The notes: generated by a model not told the origin, from the sequence alone. Shown: positions 24,535 to 33,281, counted from the stretch's first letter. The stretch is DNA of 64,000 nucleotides from Gammaproteobacteria bacterium (GCA_018822845.1 JAHJJD010000069.1:1-64000), one strand, 5' to 3'. Made by a program: numbers and translations.

Positions 24535-25095
24535 TCAATGCTTCATGCCCATGCCGCCGCCCATGTGTCCAGCATCGGCTGGCGGGGTGATTTCCTGAAT
24601 GGTGGCATCTACAGTAGTTGTGCTGCCATCTTCAAAGGTCAGGGTAAGCGGCGCGCTTTCACCAATCTTCATTTCCTGTTGCAGACCAATCAGCATGATG
24701 TGCAGTCCACCCGGCTTCAACTCGGCGCGGCCTTTGGCGGGAATGTCGATTTGTGGAATCTGGCGCATTTCCATCACGCCATTGTTGTTGGTGTGGGTAT
24801 GCAGTTCCACCGTCGCAGCTACGGGGCTGCTGGCTGACATAACTCTGTGATCAACGTCAGCGGTATTCACCAGCGTCATGAAAGATGCGCTATTGGGCTG
24901 CCCCGGAGGCACTGCACGGGCGTAAGGATTTTCCACCTTGACGGCATCAGCCGCTTTGGCAACAGCTTCCGCTGGTGCAGCAGGCTGGGCACTGTCAGCC
25001 GGTGCAGCAGCTTTTCCTGCATCCGTCTCGGCCTGGCAAGCAGCCGTCAGGGAAATCAGGATGCCTAATAGGGTGGCACGGAATAATGGTTGCAT
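24535..25095 (-). CDS. Copper chaperone PCu(A)C, predicted lipoprotein
   Basis: The PCu(A)C copper site is visible as H-R-V-M, then HTHTNNNGVMEM, then GGLHIML, matching the spaced His/Met ligand pattern of the family. These periplasmic proteins bind Cu(I) and supply the CuA site of cytochrome oxidase or act as copper reserves. The signal ends in TAAC, a possible lipobox (Cys near residue 20). An Ala-rich spacer (about 27-52) separates it from the domain, and a His/Met-rich tail (GHMGGGMGMKH) adds likely copper ligands. It lies 19 bases after oprC, in the same operon. Confidence 0.93.
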   Translation of the reverse strand: MQPLFRATLLGILISLTAACQAETDAGKAAAPADSAQPAAPAEAVAKAADAVKVENPYARAVPPGQPNSASFMTLVNTADVDHRVMSASSPVAATVELHTHTNNNGVMEMRQIPQIDIPAKGRAELKPGGLHIMLIGLQQEMKIGESAPLTLTFEDGSTTTVDATIQEITPPADAGHMGGGMGMKH

Positions 25096-25114
25096 GTTTC
25101 GTTCCTTTTCCAGG

Positions 25115-27154
25115 TTAGAATTCAGTTTCCAGTTTCAGCCAGGCAGTACGGCCTGGTTCGTTGACGCGGACAACACTGGTGTCAAACGCATTGGAGCGGC
25201 TGACATGCTCGGCATAGGTTTTGTCGAAAACGTTATCGACACCGAAACGGACTTTGGTTGCCTTGCTGATGCTGTAACGCCCGTAGGCATCCATCACACC
25301 GTAGCCGGAGCTTTCGCCGACTTCGACCGGGCTTAACAGGTCAACCTGTTTCTGGCCAGCAGCAAAACGCACCCGCGTACCGCCACCCCATTTCGCGCCG
25401 TTATAATCCAGTTGAACTTTGCCATTGACGGGAGGCGTTTGAGCAATGGCGCGATCATCTGTAGTGTTAGTCCGTTTGACGTAAGCAACATCACCGGAAA
25501 GTTTCACTTTCTGGCTCAGTTTGGTTTCTGCACCCAGCTCAACACCATACAGGTCGGCATCAACATTGCGGTAGGACTGGGAACCTGCGGTCATTCCGGT
25601 AGTTACTTTGTCACGCAGGATGAAATCATCCACCTTGTCGGCAAATACTGTTCCCGTCCAGCGTACATTACCCTTTTGCTGGCTAATTCCCAGATCAAGC
25701 TGGTTATGCTTTTCAGGCTTGAGGTCGGGGTTACCTACCCAACTGGTAGTAGGCCCCGACCAGTTGCTCAAGTAGCGTTCGGTCTCATCGGCAGTACGTA
25801 CAGTGCGGCTGGCACCTGCAAAAACAGTCGTGTTTTCATTCAGTGACTTTTCATAACGCAGCAATGCGCCGACATTTGTTTCGTCTGCTGATGGATCACC
25901 ATCATAGGCACTATTCACGGCTGTGTAGTTCTGGTTGGGGCTACGGGGTGCCATCAGGCCAACTGTCTGGTCAGCCTTGGAAGCGTCGGCTTTAACCTGA
26001 TCAACCCGCACACCGTATTTCAGTTTGTCTGCGCCGAGCTTGGTTTCTGCTTCAACGAAGACACCCGTCTGGTCAGTCGTCGCCCCCGGCCACATCAGGT
26101 TGGCCACTGCACCAAGACCATTTGTCATGGTCGCATTACGCTCACGGTTCTGCACGTTAACACCATAAGTGACTTCTGTGTTCCCAACAGTAGATTTCAA
26201 GGCAACCTTACCACCTAGCGTATCGGACGTTGTGGGAACAGACCTTTGAGCGGCTGGCGCTAATCCGGGATTACGCAGGCTGTAGTTATCCATCAGGTGG
26301 TCGATGTTGCTGGAATAGACTTCCGCATCAATGCTTTCGACCTTGCCAGCAAACTTGTCCTTGTATTTGAGGCGCTGGATGCTGCCAAATTCTTCCGGGC
26401 TATCCATACCTGCACCAGCGTACAGCGCGTCAGAGAAATCGTTGTTTTCGTAGCTGTATTCGATGGTGCGGTCAGCCGTTGGCGTGACACCCAGCACGAC
26501 ACCGGCCTGCTTGTGCTTGTAAGCAGAACGGACTTCGTTGCCGTCACCGTCTTCGTAATTGTCGGCTTCACGATCCTGCGCGAAAACGCGCACATAGCCT
26601 TTCTCGCCAGCTTTGGTGAGGTCGGCAGAAACATCATGCTTGACCCCATTATTCATGGCGGTAGCAGAAACCTTGCCACTCAGGCCATCTTCCGGGTCGG
26701 TAATACTGCGGGTATCGCGCTCGAACAACACCGTACCACCGCTACCGCCGGAACCGTGTTGCAGGGTTTGCACGCCCTTTTCCACCGTGACTTTCTCGTA
26801 AGTTTCCAGCGCTGCCCAACTGGTGGGTGGGTCCATCCGGTTCGGGCAACCACCATGCACATACGCGCCATCCAGCAACACGTTCAACTGGGTCTGGGAT
26901 TGCCCGCGAATGACCGGTTCAATCCCGCGCCCACCGAAGCGGCTGCCGGATACGCCGTTCAACTGTTTGAGGAAATCACCGCCATCCGCAGGCAAAACGG
27001 CGCTGCGTTCCGCTGCCAGAGGCTGCACTTCGTTGGGGGATGTGGCTTTCTTGCCGGATTTGATGTCGATTACCATGGTGTCTTCTGCCATGGCGGAAGT
27101 GCTCAGGATCAGGATGGAACTCAGCAATGTCAGTCGGGTCAGGGTGTGTTGCAT
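25115..27154 (-). CDS. oprC: TonB-dependent copper receptor (OprC/NosA-like)
   Basis: The 679-residue protein has a signal peptide (ILSTSAMA), a plug domain (GSRFGGRGIEPVIRGQSQTQ, LNVLLDGAYVHGG) and a 22-strand barrel ending in Phe. The copper motif CPNRMDPPTSW near residue 104 corresponds to the Cys-x3-Met site of Pseudomonas OprC. A second segment, NIDHLMDNY near 284, holds the His-x-Met pair that completes the site in OprC. OprC imports copper through the outer membrane with TonB energy. It is followed by PCu(A)C in one operon, an uptake-and-delivery pair opposite in purpose to the export island at 31-46 kb. Confidence 0.93.
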   Translation of the reverse strand: MQHTLTRLTLLSSILILSTSAMAEDTMVIDIKSGKKATSPNEVQPLAAERSAVLPADGGDFLKQLNGVSGSRFGGRGIEPVIRGQSQTQLNVLLDGAYVHGGCPNRMDPPTSWAALETYEKVTVEKGVQTLQHGSGGSGGTVLFERDTRSITDPEDGLSGKVSATAMNNGVKHDVSADLTKAGEKGYVRVFAQDREADNYEDGDGNEVRSAYKHKQAGVVLGVTPTADRTIEYSYENNDFSDALYAGAGMDSPEEFGSIQRLKYKDKFAGKVESIDAEVYSSNIDHLMDNYSLRNPGLAPAAQRSVPTTSDTLGGKVALKSTVGNTEVTYGVNVQNRERNATMTNGLGAVANLMWPGATTDQTGVFVEAETKLGADKLKYGVRVDQVKADASKADQTVGLMAPRSPNQNYTAVNSAYDGDPSADETNVGALLRYEKSLNENTTVFAGASRTVRTADETERYLSNWSGPTTSWVGNPDLKPEKHNQLDLGISQQKGNVRWTGTVFADKVDDFILRDKVTTGMTAGSQSYRNVDADLYGVELGAETKLSQKVKLSGDVAYVKRTNTTDDRAIAQTPPVNGKVQLDYNGAKWGGGTRVRFAAGQKQVDLLSPVEVGESSGYGVMDAYGRYSISKATKVRFGVDNVFDKTYAEHVSRSNAFDTSVVRVNEPGRTAWLKLETEF

Positions 27155-27289
27155 CGGTAAGCCTTCAAAGTCTATTGATGAGCCTCCTGTAGCAACTTCC
27201 GTACCAACACCTAAACAACTGTTTTATAAATGATTAAATAACGATCTGCTAATGAAAATGTGTAAAATGACGCTCCTGGCCGCGTGATT

Positions 27290-28060
27290 TCACACAGATA
27301 GATACATCCGCCTGACCGCATCCTCCCCATAAACCCGCTCCAGCCGCCGCACAATGAAATGTCCCCGACTCATGTTCTGGAAATGATCCATGAACAGCGT
27401 GTTGATCAGCGCACCGCCTGCCGCACCGACGACCGGCAGGGATTGCGCCAGCGCTTTCTGCGTCACTGGAATACCGAAACGCGCCGCAATCTTGCTCAGC
27501 AATTGCACCAGTGGCGGCGCGGTTTTCTGCGCAGTCGCGTTGGTCGCCATGTAACGTGCCGCTTCGGCAAGGGATTTGGCCAGCGCAGCCCGCACGGTGA
27601 AATAACCCGATTCCACCGCATCGTCGTTACGTGCCGGGCCACCCAGCGCGAATACCTCCAGGCAGGCCAGCCGGGTTTCCGCCAGCTTGATATTTTCGCC
27701 CTCGCTACGGGCAATATCGGCGATGGAACGCAGGATAATGGTGGTCGAAACCGGCAGTTCAATCGCCAGCGCAGGCAGACCGAATGCACCGCCCGCCGCA
27801 CCACTGACCCCGGCAAAGGTTTTGTGCAACCAGTTGGCGGATTGCTGCGGCTGTTCATCGAGGGTGGAAATGGCGAAATCCAGCGCCGTTTCCAGCGCCT
27901 TGCGAGTCGTGGTGATGATCAGGTCGTTGGCCCCTTCCGGCAGCATCGACAAGCCTTTCTCGATGGGTGTGCCGACGGCATTGCTGATGCGGGCAGCCAG
28001 ACCGGGGTTTTCCAGCAGGCTCTTGGCGTAACGCAGGTCAGCCAGATCGTCGTGGTTCAT
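27290..28060 (-). CDS. EcsC family protein
   Basis: The protein matches EcsC-type sequences by eye: TRKALETALDFAIS, KTFAGVSGAAGGAFGLPALA, LPVSTTIILRSIADIARSEG and QSLPVVGAAGGALINTLFMD. The last two are hydrophobic and could insert in or press against the membrane. The family is found in many bacteria and its function is unclear. I use the second ATG (28058-28060), which has AAGGGG at good spacing. It follows yrfG by 13 bases and is probably co-transcribed with it. Confidence 0.8.
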   Translation of the reverse strand: MNHDDLADLRYAKSLLENPGLAARISNAVGTPIEKGLSMLPEGANDLIITTTRKALETALDFAISTLDEQPQQSANWLHKTFAGVSGAAGGAFGLPALAIELPVSTTIILRSIADIARSEGENIKLAETRLACLEVFALGGPARNDDAVESGYFTVRAALAKSLAEAARYMATNATAQKTAPPLVQLLSKIAARFGIPVTQKALAQSLPVVGAAGGALINTLFMDHFQNMSRGHFIVRRLERVYGEDAVRRMYLSV

Positions 28061-28073
28061 CGGCATTTCCCCT

Positions 28074-28760
28074 TCATGGTAATAATTGGGTATAGCACTC
28101 CACCGCCGTAAATTCCTGCGTATCCTTCGGCGGCTGTCTGGAATCCGGCTCGCGAATCGCCAGCAAATACTTCACCCCCGCCGCCTGCGCCGAACGCAGC
28201 ACATGCAGGTTGTCGTCGATGAATAGCGAATGTTGTGGGGAATACGCCTCCACCTCATGCAATTTCTGCCAGAAATCCGGGTGTTCCTTGGGCAGCCCCA
28301 GCGAATGCGAGGTAATAATCTCGTCGAAATAATGCCCTAACGCCACATAGCCGAATTTCAGGCCAACGCTTTTCTGGTGCGCATTGGTCAGCAACACCAC
28401 CCGCTTGCCGCGTGCGTGCAACGATTCCAGGAAGCGTTCCACATGCGCGCGAATCTGGATACGGTCGGCAATTTCGTGTTTCAGCTCAACCAGATCAGCG
28501 CCCAGATGATCCTGCCAGTAATCAAGGCAGTACCATTCCAGCGTGCCTTCCATTTCGGTATAGCGTGCGTGCAGGTAGGCGCTGACTTCTTCCGGGGTGG
28601 AACCGCGTTGTTCTGCCAGACGCACCGGCAGATGTTCCAACCAGAAATGGTTGTCGAAATGCAAATCCAGCAAGGTGCCATCCATATCCAGAAAAACGGT
28701 CTGGATCGCATCCCACTCCAATAAAATCGGCTGGTGGAAATCGCCTGTTGTTGTATTCAT
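28074..28760 (-). CDS. yrfG: GMP/IMP nucleotidase YrfG (HAD family)
   Basis: HAD motifs are clear: FLDMDGTLLDLHFD near residue 23, VVLLTNAHQKS near 119, K in LPKEHPDFW and SLFIDDNLHVLRSA near 178. The sequence and the divergent position next to nudE match E. coli YrfG, a nucleotidase active on GMP and IMP. I start at ATG 28758-28760, because the 11 upstream codons overlap the divergent promoter region and nudE start. Confidence 0.9.
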   Translation of the reverse strand: MNTTTGDFHQPILLEWDAIQTVFLDMDGTLLDLHFDNHFWLEHLPVRLAEQRGSTPEEVSAYLHARYTEMEGTLEWYCLDYWQDHLGADLVELKHEIADRIQIRAHVERFLESLHARGKRVVLLTNAHQKSVGLKFGYVALGHYFDEIITSHSLGLPKEHPDFWQKLHEVEAYSPQHSLFIDDNLHVLRSAQAAGVKYLLAIREPDSRQPPKDTQEFTAVECYTQLLP

Positions 28761-28777
28761 CGTGCTAAAATCCGCGC

Positions 28778-29353
28778 ATGTCAAAATTGCCAACCATACA
28801 CGAAACCCGCCACGTTGCCAGTAGCCGTCTGTTTCAGGTGGAAGAAGTCCATCTCGAATTCAGCAATGGTGAACGCCGCATCTTTGAACGCCTGGTCAGC
28901 CGGGGCTACGGCGCAGTGCTGGTCGTGCCAATGCTGGACGACGAAACCGTACTGATGATCCGCGAATACGCCGTCGGCACCGAACGTTACGAACTCGGCC
29001 TGCCCAAGGGCAAGGTGGAACCGGGCGAAGACATCCTGCTGGCCGCCAACCGTGAAATCATGGAAGAAGTCGGCTATGGCGCAGAAGACATCCAGCTACT
29101 CAAGGCTGTCACACTGGCCCCAGGCTACATGGGCCATCACACTCACCTGCTGGTGGCGCGCGGCCTCTACCCCGCCCGTCTGGAAGGTGACGAGCCGGAA
29201 CAGCTGGAAGTCGTGCCGTGGAAACTGGCTGATTTGCCCCAACTCATTGCCGGTAACGAGTGTACGGAAGGGCGCAGCCTGCTGGCGCTGTTTCTGCTGC
29301 GCGACTGGCTGAAGACCCCTCACCCCCCAGCCCCCTCTCCCGCAAAGCGGTAG
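28778..29353 (+). CDS. nudE: ADP-compound hydrolase NudE (Nudix)
   Basis: The Nudix box GKVEPGEDILLAANREIMEEVG lies near residue 71, preceded by GTERYELGLPKGK. NudE hydrolyses ADP-ribose, NADH and related nucleotides. The yrfG/nudE divergent pair with cysQ next is conserved in gammaproteobacteria. The final residues (TPHPPAPSPAKR) and the stop are encoded by a copy of the palindromic repeat also found in hsdR. The native C-terminus has been replaced or extended by the insertion, but the catalytic domain is intact. Confidence 0.92.
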   Translation: MSKLPTIHETRHVASSRLFQVEEVHLEFSNGERRIFERLVSRGYGAVLVVPMLDDETVLMIREYAVGTERYELGLPKGKVEPGEDILLAANREIMEEVGYGAEDIQLLKAVTLAPGYMGHHTHLLVARGLYPARLEGDEPEQLEVVPWKLADLPQLIAGNECTEGRSLLALFLLRDWLKTPHPPAPSPAKR

Positions 29354-29365
29354 AGGGGGAGCAAG
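29316..29365. repeat. Half copy of the hsdR palindromic repeat at the nudE/cysQ junction
   Basis: These 50 bases match 9522-9571 in hsdR with about one or two differences: CCCTCACCCC, CCCCCTCTCCC, GCGGTAGAGGGGGAGCAAGA. The right arm of the element is missing. The repeat supplies the nudE stop (TAG at 29351-29353) and ends 6 bases before the AGGA that serves cysQ. Confidence 0.85.
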
Positions 29366-29376
29366 AAGGAAATCCC

Positions 29377-30180
29377 ATGGAGCTGAACAAGCTTACCCAG
29401 GCAGCCATTGCCATTGCCCGTGAAGCCGGTGAAAAGATTATGGCAGTCTATAATTCTGCGGACTTTTCCGTGGAACACAAGGACGACAACTCGCCGCTGA
29501 CAGCTGCCGATCTGGCCTCGCATCACCATATCGTCGCTGCGTTGACTGCCCTGACGCCGCAATACCCGGTGCTTTCCGAAGAAAACGCCAGCGAACTGCC
29601 ATTCGAAGAACGTAGCCAATGGCAAACCTACTGGCTGGTCGATCCGCTGGACGGCACCAAGGAATTCATCAAACGCAATGACGAATTCAGCATCCTGATT
29701 GCGCTGGTTCACGACAACGTGCCAATACTCGGCGTGGTACACGCGCCCGTACTCAAAACCAGCTGGTTTGCCAGCAAGGGCAGTGGCGCTTTCAAACAGA
29801 CGGGTAATGACACCAAGTCGATTTCGGTACGTGAATCAGGCGCACCACTGGCAGTCGTCGGCAGCCGCTCACACGCCAGCGCCGGGCTGCAAGCCTTCCT
29901 GAAAAACATTGGCGAATACGAGCTGGTTTCCATGGGCAGCATCCTCAAGGCATGCATGGTGGCGGAAGGCACGGCGGATATTTACCCACGCATCGGCCTC
30001 ACCTCCGAATGGGATACCGCCGCTGCGCAAATCATCGTGGAAGAAGCCGGTGGCTATTTCACCCGCACCGACATGCAGCCGTTGCGTTACAACACCAAGG
30101 AGTCGCTGCTGAACCCGCATTTCTTCGTGTTCGGCAAGCAATACCGCGACTGGTCGCGGTATTTGCTCCCTGATGCATAA
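29377..30180 (+). CDS. cysQ: 3'(2'),5'-bisphosphate nucleotidase CysQ
   Basis: The inositol-monophosphatase-like motifs are present: EENASE near residue 65 for the first metal, VDPLDGTKEFIKRNDEFSI near 86 and TSEWDTAAAQIIVEEAGG near 207. CysQ removes the 3' phosphate of adenosine 3',5'-bisphosphate and recycles PAPS/PAP from sulfate assimilation. I start at ATG 29377, preceded by AAGGAAATCCC. Upstream in-frame codons come from the repeat and the nudE end. The gene lies 23 bases after nudE. Confidence 0.93.
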   Translation: MELNKLTQAAIAIAREAGEKIMAVYNSADFSVEHKDDNSPLTAADLASHHHIVAALTALTPQYPVLSEENASELPFEERSQWQTYWLVDPLDGTKEFIKRNDEFSILIALVHDNVPILGVVHAPVLKTSWFASKGSGAFKQTGNDTKSISVRESGAPLAVVGSRSHASAGLQAFLKNIGEYELVSMGSILKACMVAEGTADIYPRIGLTSEWDTAAAQIIVEEAGGYFTRTDMQPLRYNTKESLLNPHFFVFGKQYRDWSRYLLPDA

Positions 30181-30224
30181 CCGGCAAGCTGGTTATTCAA
30201 CTGCCGTAGGTATAAACGCAGTGT

Positions 30225-30701
30225 TTATGCCAGTTTGACCCACAGTGAACACCAACCTTGAGGGCTGATTTGACCTTCCACCACTCCACAGGTGTTGTTT
30301 TCGGCCACGAAATGTTGGCAGTTGTCACAGCGTTGGTCACCCTTGGGCTGATCCTGATACTGTGCCTGTTCCTGGCTGACTTTCCCGCTTGGCTGGGGCG
30401 TGTCACCATTTTTCATCGTATCTGCGTCCGGTTGGGGCGGGGTGGCAGGTTGTTGGGTCGACTCGCCACCATTCATTCCCGGTTGAGCCGGAGTGACAGG
30501 TTGTTGGGTCGACTCACCACCATTCATTCCCGGTTGAGCCGGAGTGGCTGGTTGTTGAGCTGGCTCGCCACCACTCGTTTCCGGGCTGGGCGGAGATTCT
30601 TTCCGGTCGCAACCAACAAACAGCGCGGGCACCGTTAGTGCGCAACCCGCCGTGAGTGCACCACGCAGAAAAATACGACGTTGTAGATCATGCTTAGTCA
30701 T
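30225..30701 (-). CDS. High-potential iron-sulfur protein (HiPIP) with repeat-rich N-terminal extension
   Basis: The C-terminal 52 residues carry the four-Cys HiPIP pattern (CDNCQHFV, NTCGVV, GWCSLW) that binds a [4Fe-4S] cluster used as a periplasmic electron carrier in phototrophs and sulfur oxidisers. The N-terminus has a Tat-like signal (RRIFLRGALTAGCALTVPAL) with a Cys near residue 31 (FVGC) that could be lipidated. Between signal and domain lie three 17-residue repeats (GGESTQQPVTPAQPGMN type). Normal HiPIPs have no such linker. A membrane-tethered HiPIP reaching across the periplasm would fit. Confidence 0.88.
   Translation of the reverse strand: MTKHDLQRRIFLRGALTAGCALTVPALFVGCDRKESPPSPETSGGEPAQQPATPAQPGMNGGESTQQPVTPAQPGMNGGESTQQPATPPQPDADTMKNGDTPQPSGKVSQEQAQYQDQPKGDQRCDNCQHFVAENNTCGVVEGQISPQGWCSLWVKLA
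30420..30572. repeat. Three 51-bp tandem repeats in the HiPIP gene
   Basis: On the minus strand the 51-bp unit encodes GGExxQQPxTPxQPxxx three times (residues 44-94). Copies one and two differ at few positions; copy three diverges at its end. The unit keeps the frame, so the linker can grow or shrink. Confidence 0.85.
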
Positions 30702-30781
30702 AATCTTGTCCTCTTTGATAATGGATGTTTTCTTGATGATTACCCTTCGGGATGAGAATTAATAAACCAGGGAACGATCCT

Positions 30782-30967
30782 CTATTCCTCGCGCGATATG
30801 CGACCCGCCACAAAATCTTCCCGCAGTTTATCCATGGCGAGTTTGTTGGAATATTCATAGGCAGCACCGCCGCTTGCCGCGCCGCTGGCTACTTCGCGTG
30901 TAGAGCAGGCGCTAAGGCTGGCGAATGATAGAAGTGTCATACAGACAATGGCAGTCGTGATTTTCAT
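30782..30967 (-). CDS. Small lipoprotein with truncated SHOCT-like tail, 61 aa
   Basis: The start ATG 30965-30967 has a strong GAGGAGG. A lipoprotein signal ends in LSAC (Cys at residue 21). The mature peptide has a Gly/Ala-rich stretch and ends MDKLREDFVAGRISREE. That is the first half of a SHOCT motif, which normally continues for about 10 more residues, so the protein seems shortened. SHOCT-type short helices are oligomerisation modules. A full SHOCT protein lies at 37113-37328 in the copper cluster. Confidence 0.6.
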   Translation of the reverse strand: MKITTAIVCMTLLSFASLSACSTREVASGAASGGAAYEYSNKLAMDKLREDFVAGRISREE

Positions 30968-31083
30968 ATTAGCCTCCTCATTGTCGGGTCTAGCTTTCAG
31001 TTGACAGGTTAATAGCCTTTCTGGACGCGCAGCATTGAAGAATTCCAATATCCACTTTCTGGAACTGCGGGCAAACCTACAGA

Positions 31084-31112
31084 TTGACAGGTAATCTCCA
31101 CAGGCATAGTCT
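31084..31112 (+). promoter_or_regulatory. Candidate promoter of the copper-resistance operon
   Basis: TTGACA (31084-31089) and TAGTCT (31107-31112) are 17 bases apart. TGACAG at 31085-31090 and CTGTCA at 31111-31116 form an inverted repeat around the promoter core, which could be a regulator site. The spacing does not fit a standard CusR or CueR box, so no regulator is named. Confidence 0.4.
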
Positions 31113-31119
31113 GTCAGGC

Positions 31120-31494
31120 ATGAAACGCTATCTGCTCATTTTTGCCCTGCTGCTCAGCTTCCTCGCCAACGGCGTGGGAGTGGCGGGCATGGTGTGCGCC
31201 CAGCCGGTGAATACTGGTCACGCCGTGCAGATGGCAGATATGGGGGGGCATGCACATCACACTGGCATGGAAAACAACGCCCATCCGGGGGGACATACCT
31301 GCCCTGATTGCAGCCAGTCCACCTGTGACAGTGGTCATGGTTGCGCCAACTGCCTTGCCCATTGCGCTGGCGCATTGATTGCATCCCTGCCTGTCACGTC
31401 CAGCCAGTCACCTTCCACCCCTGTTTTTACCCTCAAAAGCTGGCATCTCCCCAGCGTCCATTCCCGCCTGTTAAGACCGCCCAGACTTTCCTGA
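31120..31494 (+). CDS. CopL-like His/Cys-rich secreted protein
   Basis: A signal peptide (LLIFALLLSFLANGVGVAG) is followed by a metal-ligand-rich segment: MADMGGHAHHTGMENNAHPG and HTCPDCSQSTCDSGHGCANC. Such proteins precede copAB in several proteobacteria; in Xanthomonas CopL is needed for copper-induced expression of copAB. The similarity here is compositional and positional rather than a firm family match. I start at ATG 31120. The gene is first in the plus-strand copper series and copA follows 71 bases later. Confidence 0.55.
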   Translation: MKRYLLIFALLLSFLANGVGVAGMVCAQPVNTGHAVQMADMGGHAHHTGMENNAHPGGHTCPDCSQSTCDSGHGCANCLAHCAGALIASLPVTSSQSPSTPVFTLKSWHLPSVHSRLLRPPRLS

Positions 31495-31565
31495 ATCCTT
31501 GAACCCGGCACAAACCATGCGTAATGCGTGGTTGCGTTAATCATATTGTTTAAGAAGGATTCAAC

Positions 31566-33281
31566 ATGAAATTCCAAACTGATCGTGGCATTCCCACTGA
31601 TATGGGCCGCCGCCGTTTTGTCCAGGGGTTGACCACTGGTGGTATGCTGGCCAGCCTTGGGCTGCTTTCCCCCGGCCTGTTGCGCGCCGCCCCCAACCCG
31701 GATGTAGCGGTGCTGGATGGCCCCAGCTTCGACCTGACGATTGATGAAGTCGCAGTCAATTTCACCGGCCAACCGCGCATGGCGACCGCCATCAACGGCT
31801 CGGTTCCTGCACCGGTACTGAGGATGCGCGAGGGTGACGACATCACCATCCGCGTCACCAACCGCATGTCCGTTACCTCTTCCCTGCACTGGCATGGCCT
31901 GATCCTGCCCTCCAATATGGATGGTGTGCCGGGCTTGAGTTTTGCGGGCATCAAGCCGGGGGGAACCTATACCTACCACTTCAAGGCTGCGCAAAGCGGC
32001 ACCTACTGGTATCACAGCCACTCCGGCTTCCAGGAACAGACCGGCATGTACGGCGCGATTGTGATCGAACCACGCAACGCAGACCCGGTGCGCTATGACC
32101 GGGAATATGTCGTGCTGTTTTCCGACTGGTCGGATGAACGCCCGGAACAGATTTTCGCCAAGCTGAAAAAGCTCAGCCATTACTACAACACCCGTGAACG
32201 CACCCTGGGCGATTTCAGCGCCGAAGTCAGCCGGAAAGGGCTGGGGCAGGCCATGCAGGATCGCAAGATGTGGAATGAGATGCGCATGAGCGACCGCGAC
32301 CTTTCTGATGTGACCGGCTGGACCTACACCTTCCTCGCCAATGGCAAAACGCCGAATGAGGGCTGGGAGGGAATGTTCCGCCCCGGTGAACGGGTGCGCC
32401 TGCGCCTGATCAACGGTTCCGCCATGACCTTTTTCGACGTGCGTATTCCGGGGCTGAAAATGGAAGTGGTGGCAGCCGACGGGCAGAACATCCGCCCGGT
32501 ACGGGGCATTGACGAAATCCGCATGGGCGTTGCTGAAACCTACGATGTGATCGTACAACCACAGGCAGGCGCTTACACCGTGTTCGCACAGGCGATTGAC
32601 CGCTCCGGTTATGCGCGCGGAACCCTGACCAGCCAGCCAGGGCAGAAAGCCGCCATACCCGCCTTTGATCCCATGCCGATCCTCACCCACGCCGATATGG
32701 GCATGGGTGGAACCGACATGGCCGGAATGGATCACAGCGCCATGGGCCACGACATGAGCCAGATGGGCCAGCCACGTGTCCCGGTCAAGACGGGGCCGCA
32801 GGTTGACATGATGGCCATGGCAGCACAGGTACGGCTGGATGACCCCGGAGTGGGTCTGCGCAACAACGGGCGGCGGGTACTGACTTACGCCGACATCCGC
32901 AACCTGACGCCGACCATCGACCAACGTCCACCGGGGCGCGAAATCGAGCTGCACCTGACCGGCAACATGAACCGTTACATGTGGTCGATCAACAGTGTGA
33001 AATTCGCTGACGCCAAACCGATCGTTCTCAAGTTCGGCGAACGGGTGCGTTTCACCCTGATCAACGACACCATGATGAACCACCCCATCCACCAGCACGG
33101 CATGTGGAGCGAACTGGAAACCGGCGACCCCAACTACCTGCCGCGCAAACACACCGTGATCGTGCAACCCGGCGCAAAAATCAGCTATCTGCTCAGCGCC
33201 GACGCCAGGGGGCAATGGGCTTACCACTGCCATTTGCTGTACCACATGGAAGGCATGATGCGCCGCGTGGTTGTGGCGTAA
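31566..33281 (+). CDS. copA: Copper-resistance multicopper oxidase CopA/PcoA
   Basis: This Tat-exported oxidase (RRRFVQGLTTGG near residue 15) oxidises Cu(I) in the periplasm. All four copper-ligand clusters are present: SLHWHGLILP near residue 98, YWYHSHSGFQEQTG near 141, HPIHQHGMW near 508 and YHCHLLYHMEGMM near 553. A Met-rich loop (MGMGGTDMAGMDHSAMGHDM near 380) is typical of PcoA and binds extra copper. Length (571) and the copB gene directly downstream support CopA rather than CueO. It is separate from the P-type ATPase gene in this cluster that is also commonly called copA. Confidence 0.95.
   Translation: MKFQTDRGIPTDMGRRRFVQGLTTGGMLASLGLLSPGLLRAAPNPDVAVLDGPSFDLTIDEVAVNFTGQPRMATAINGSVPAPVLRMREGDDITIRVTNRMSVTSSLHWHGLILPSNMDGVPGLSFAGIKPGGTYTYHFKAAQSGTYWYHSHSGFQEQTGMYGAIVIEPRNADPVRYDREYVVLFSDWSDERPEQIFAKLKKLSHYYNTRERTLGDFSAEVSRKGLGQAMQDRKMWNEMRMSDRDLSDVTGWTYTFLANGKTPNEGWEGMFRPGERVRLRLINGSAMTFFDVRIPGLKMEVVAADGQNIRPVRGIDEIRMGVAETYDVIVQPQAGAYTVFAQAIDRSGYARGTLTSQPGQKAAIPAFDPMPILTHADMGMGGTDMAGMDHSAMGHDMSQMGQPRVPVKTGPQVDMMAMAAQVRLDDPGVGLRNNGRRVLTYADIRNLTPTIDQRPPGREIELHLTGNMNRYMWSINSVKFADAKPIVLKFGERVRFTLINDTMMNHPIHQHGMWSELETGDPNYLPRKHTVIVQPGAKISYLLSADARGQWAYHCHLLYHMEGMMRRVVVA

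Noticed and set aside
31335-33245. Long open frame on the minus strand opposite the copA oxidase gene
   Set aside because: It is the complementary shadow of a conserved gene; His/Val-rich composition mirrors the sense codons and no family is visible.
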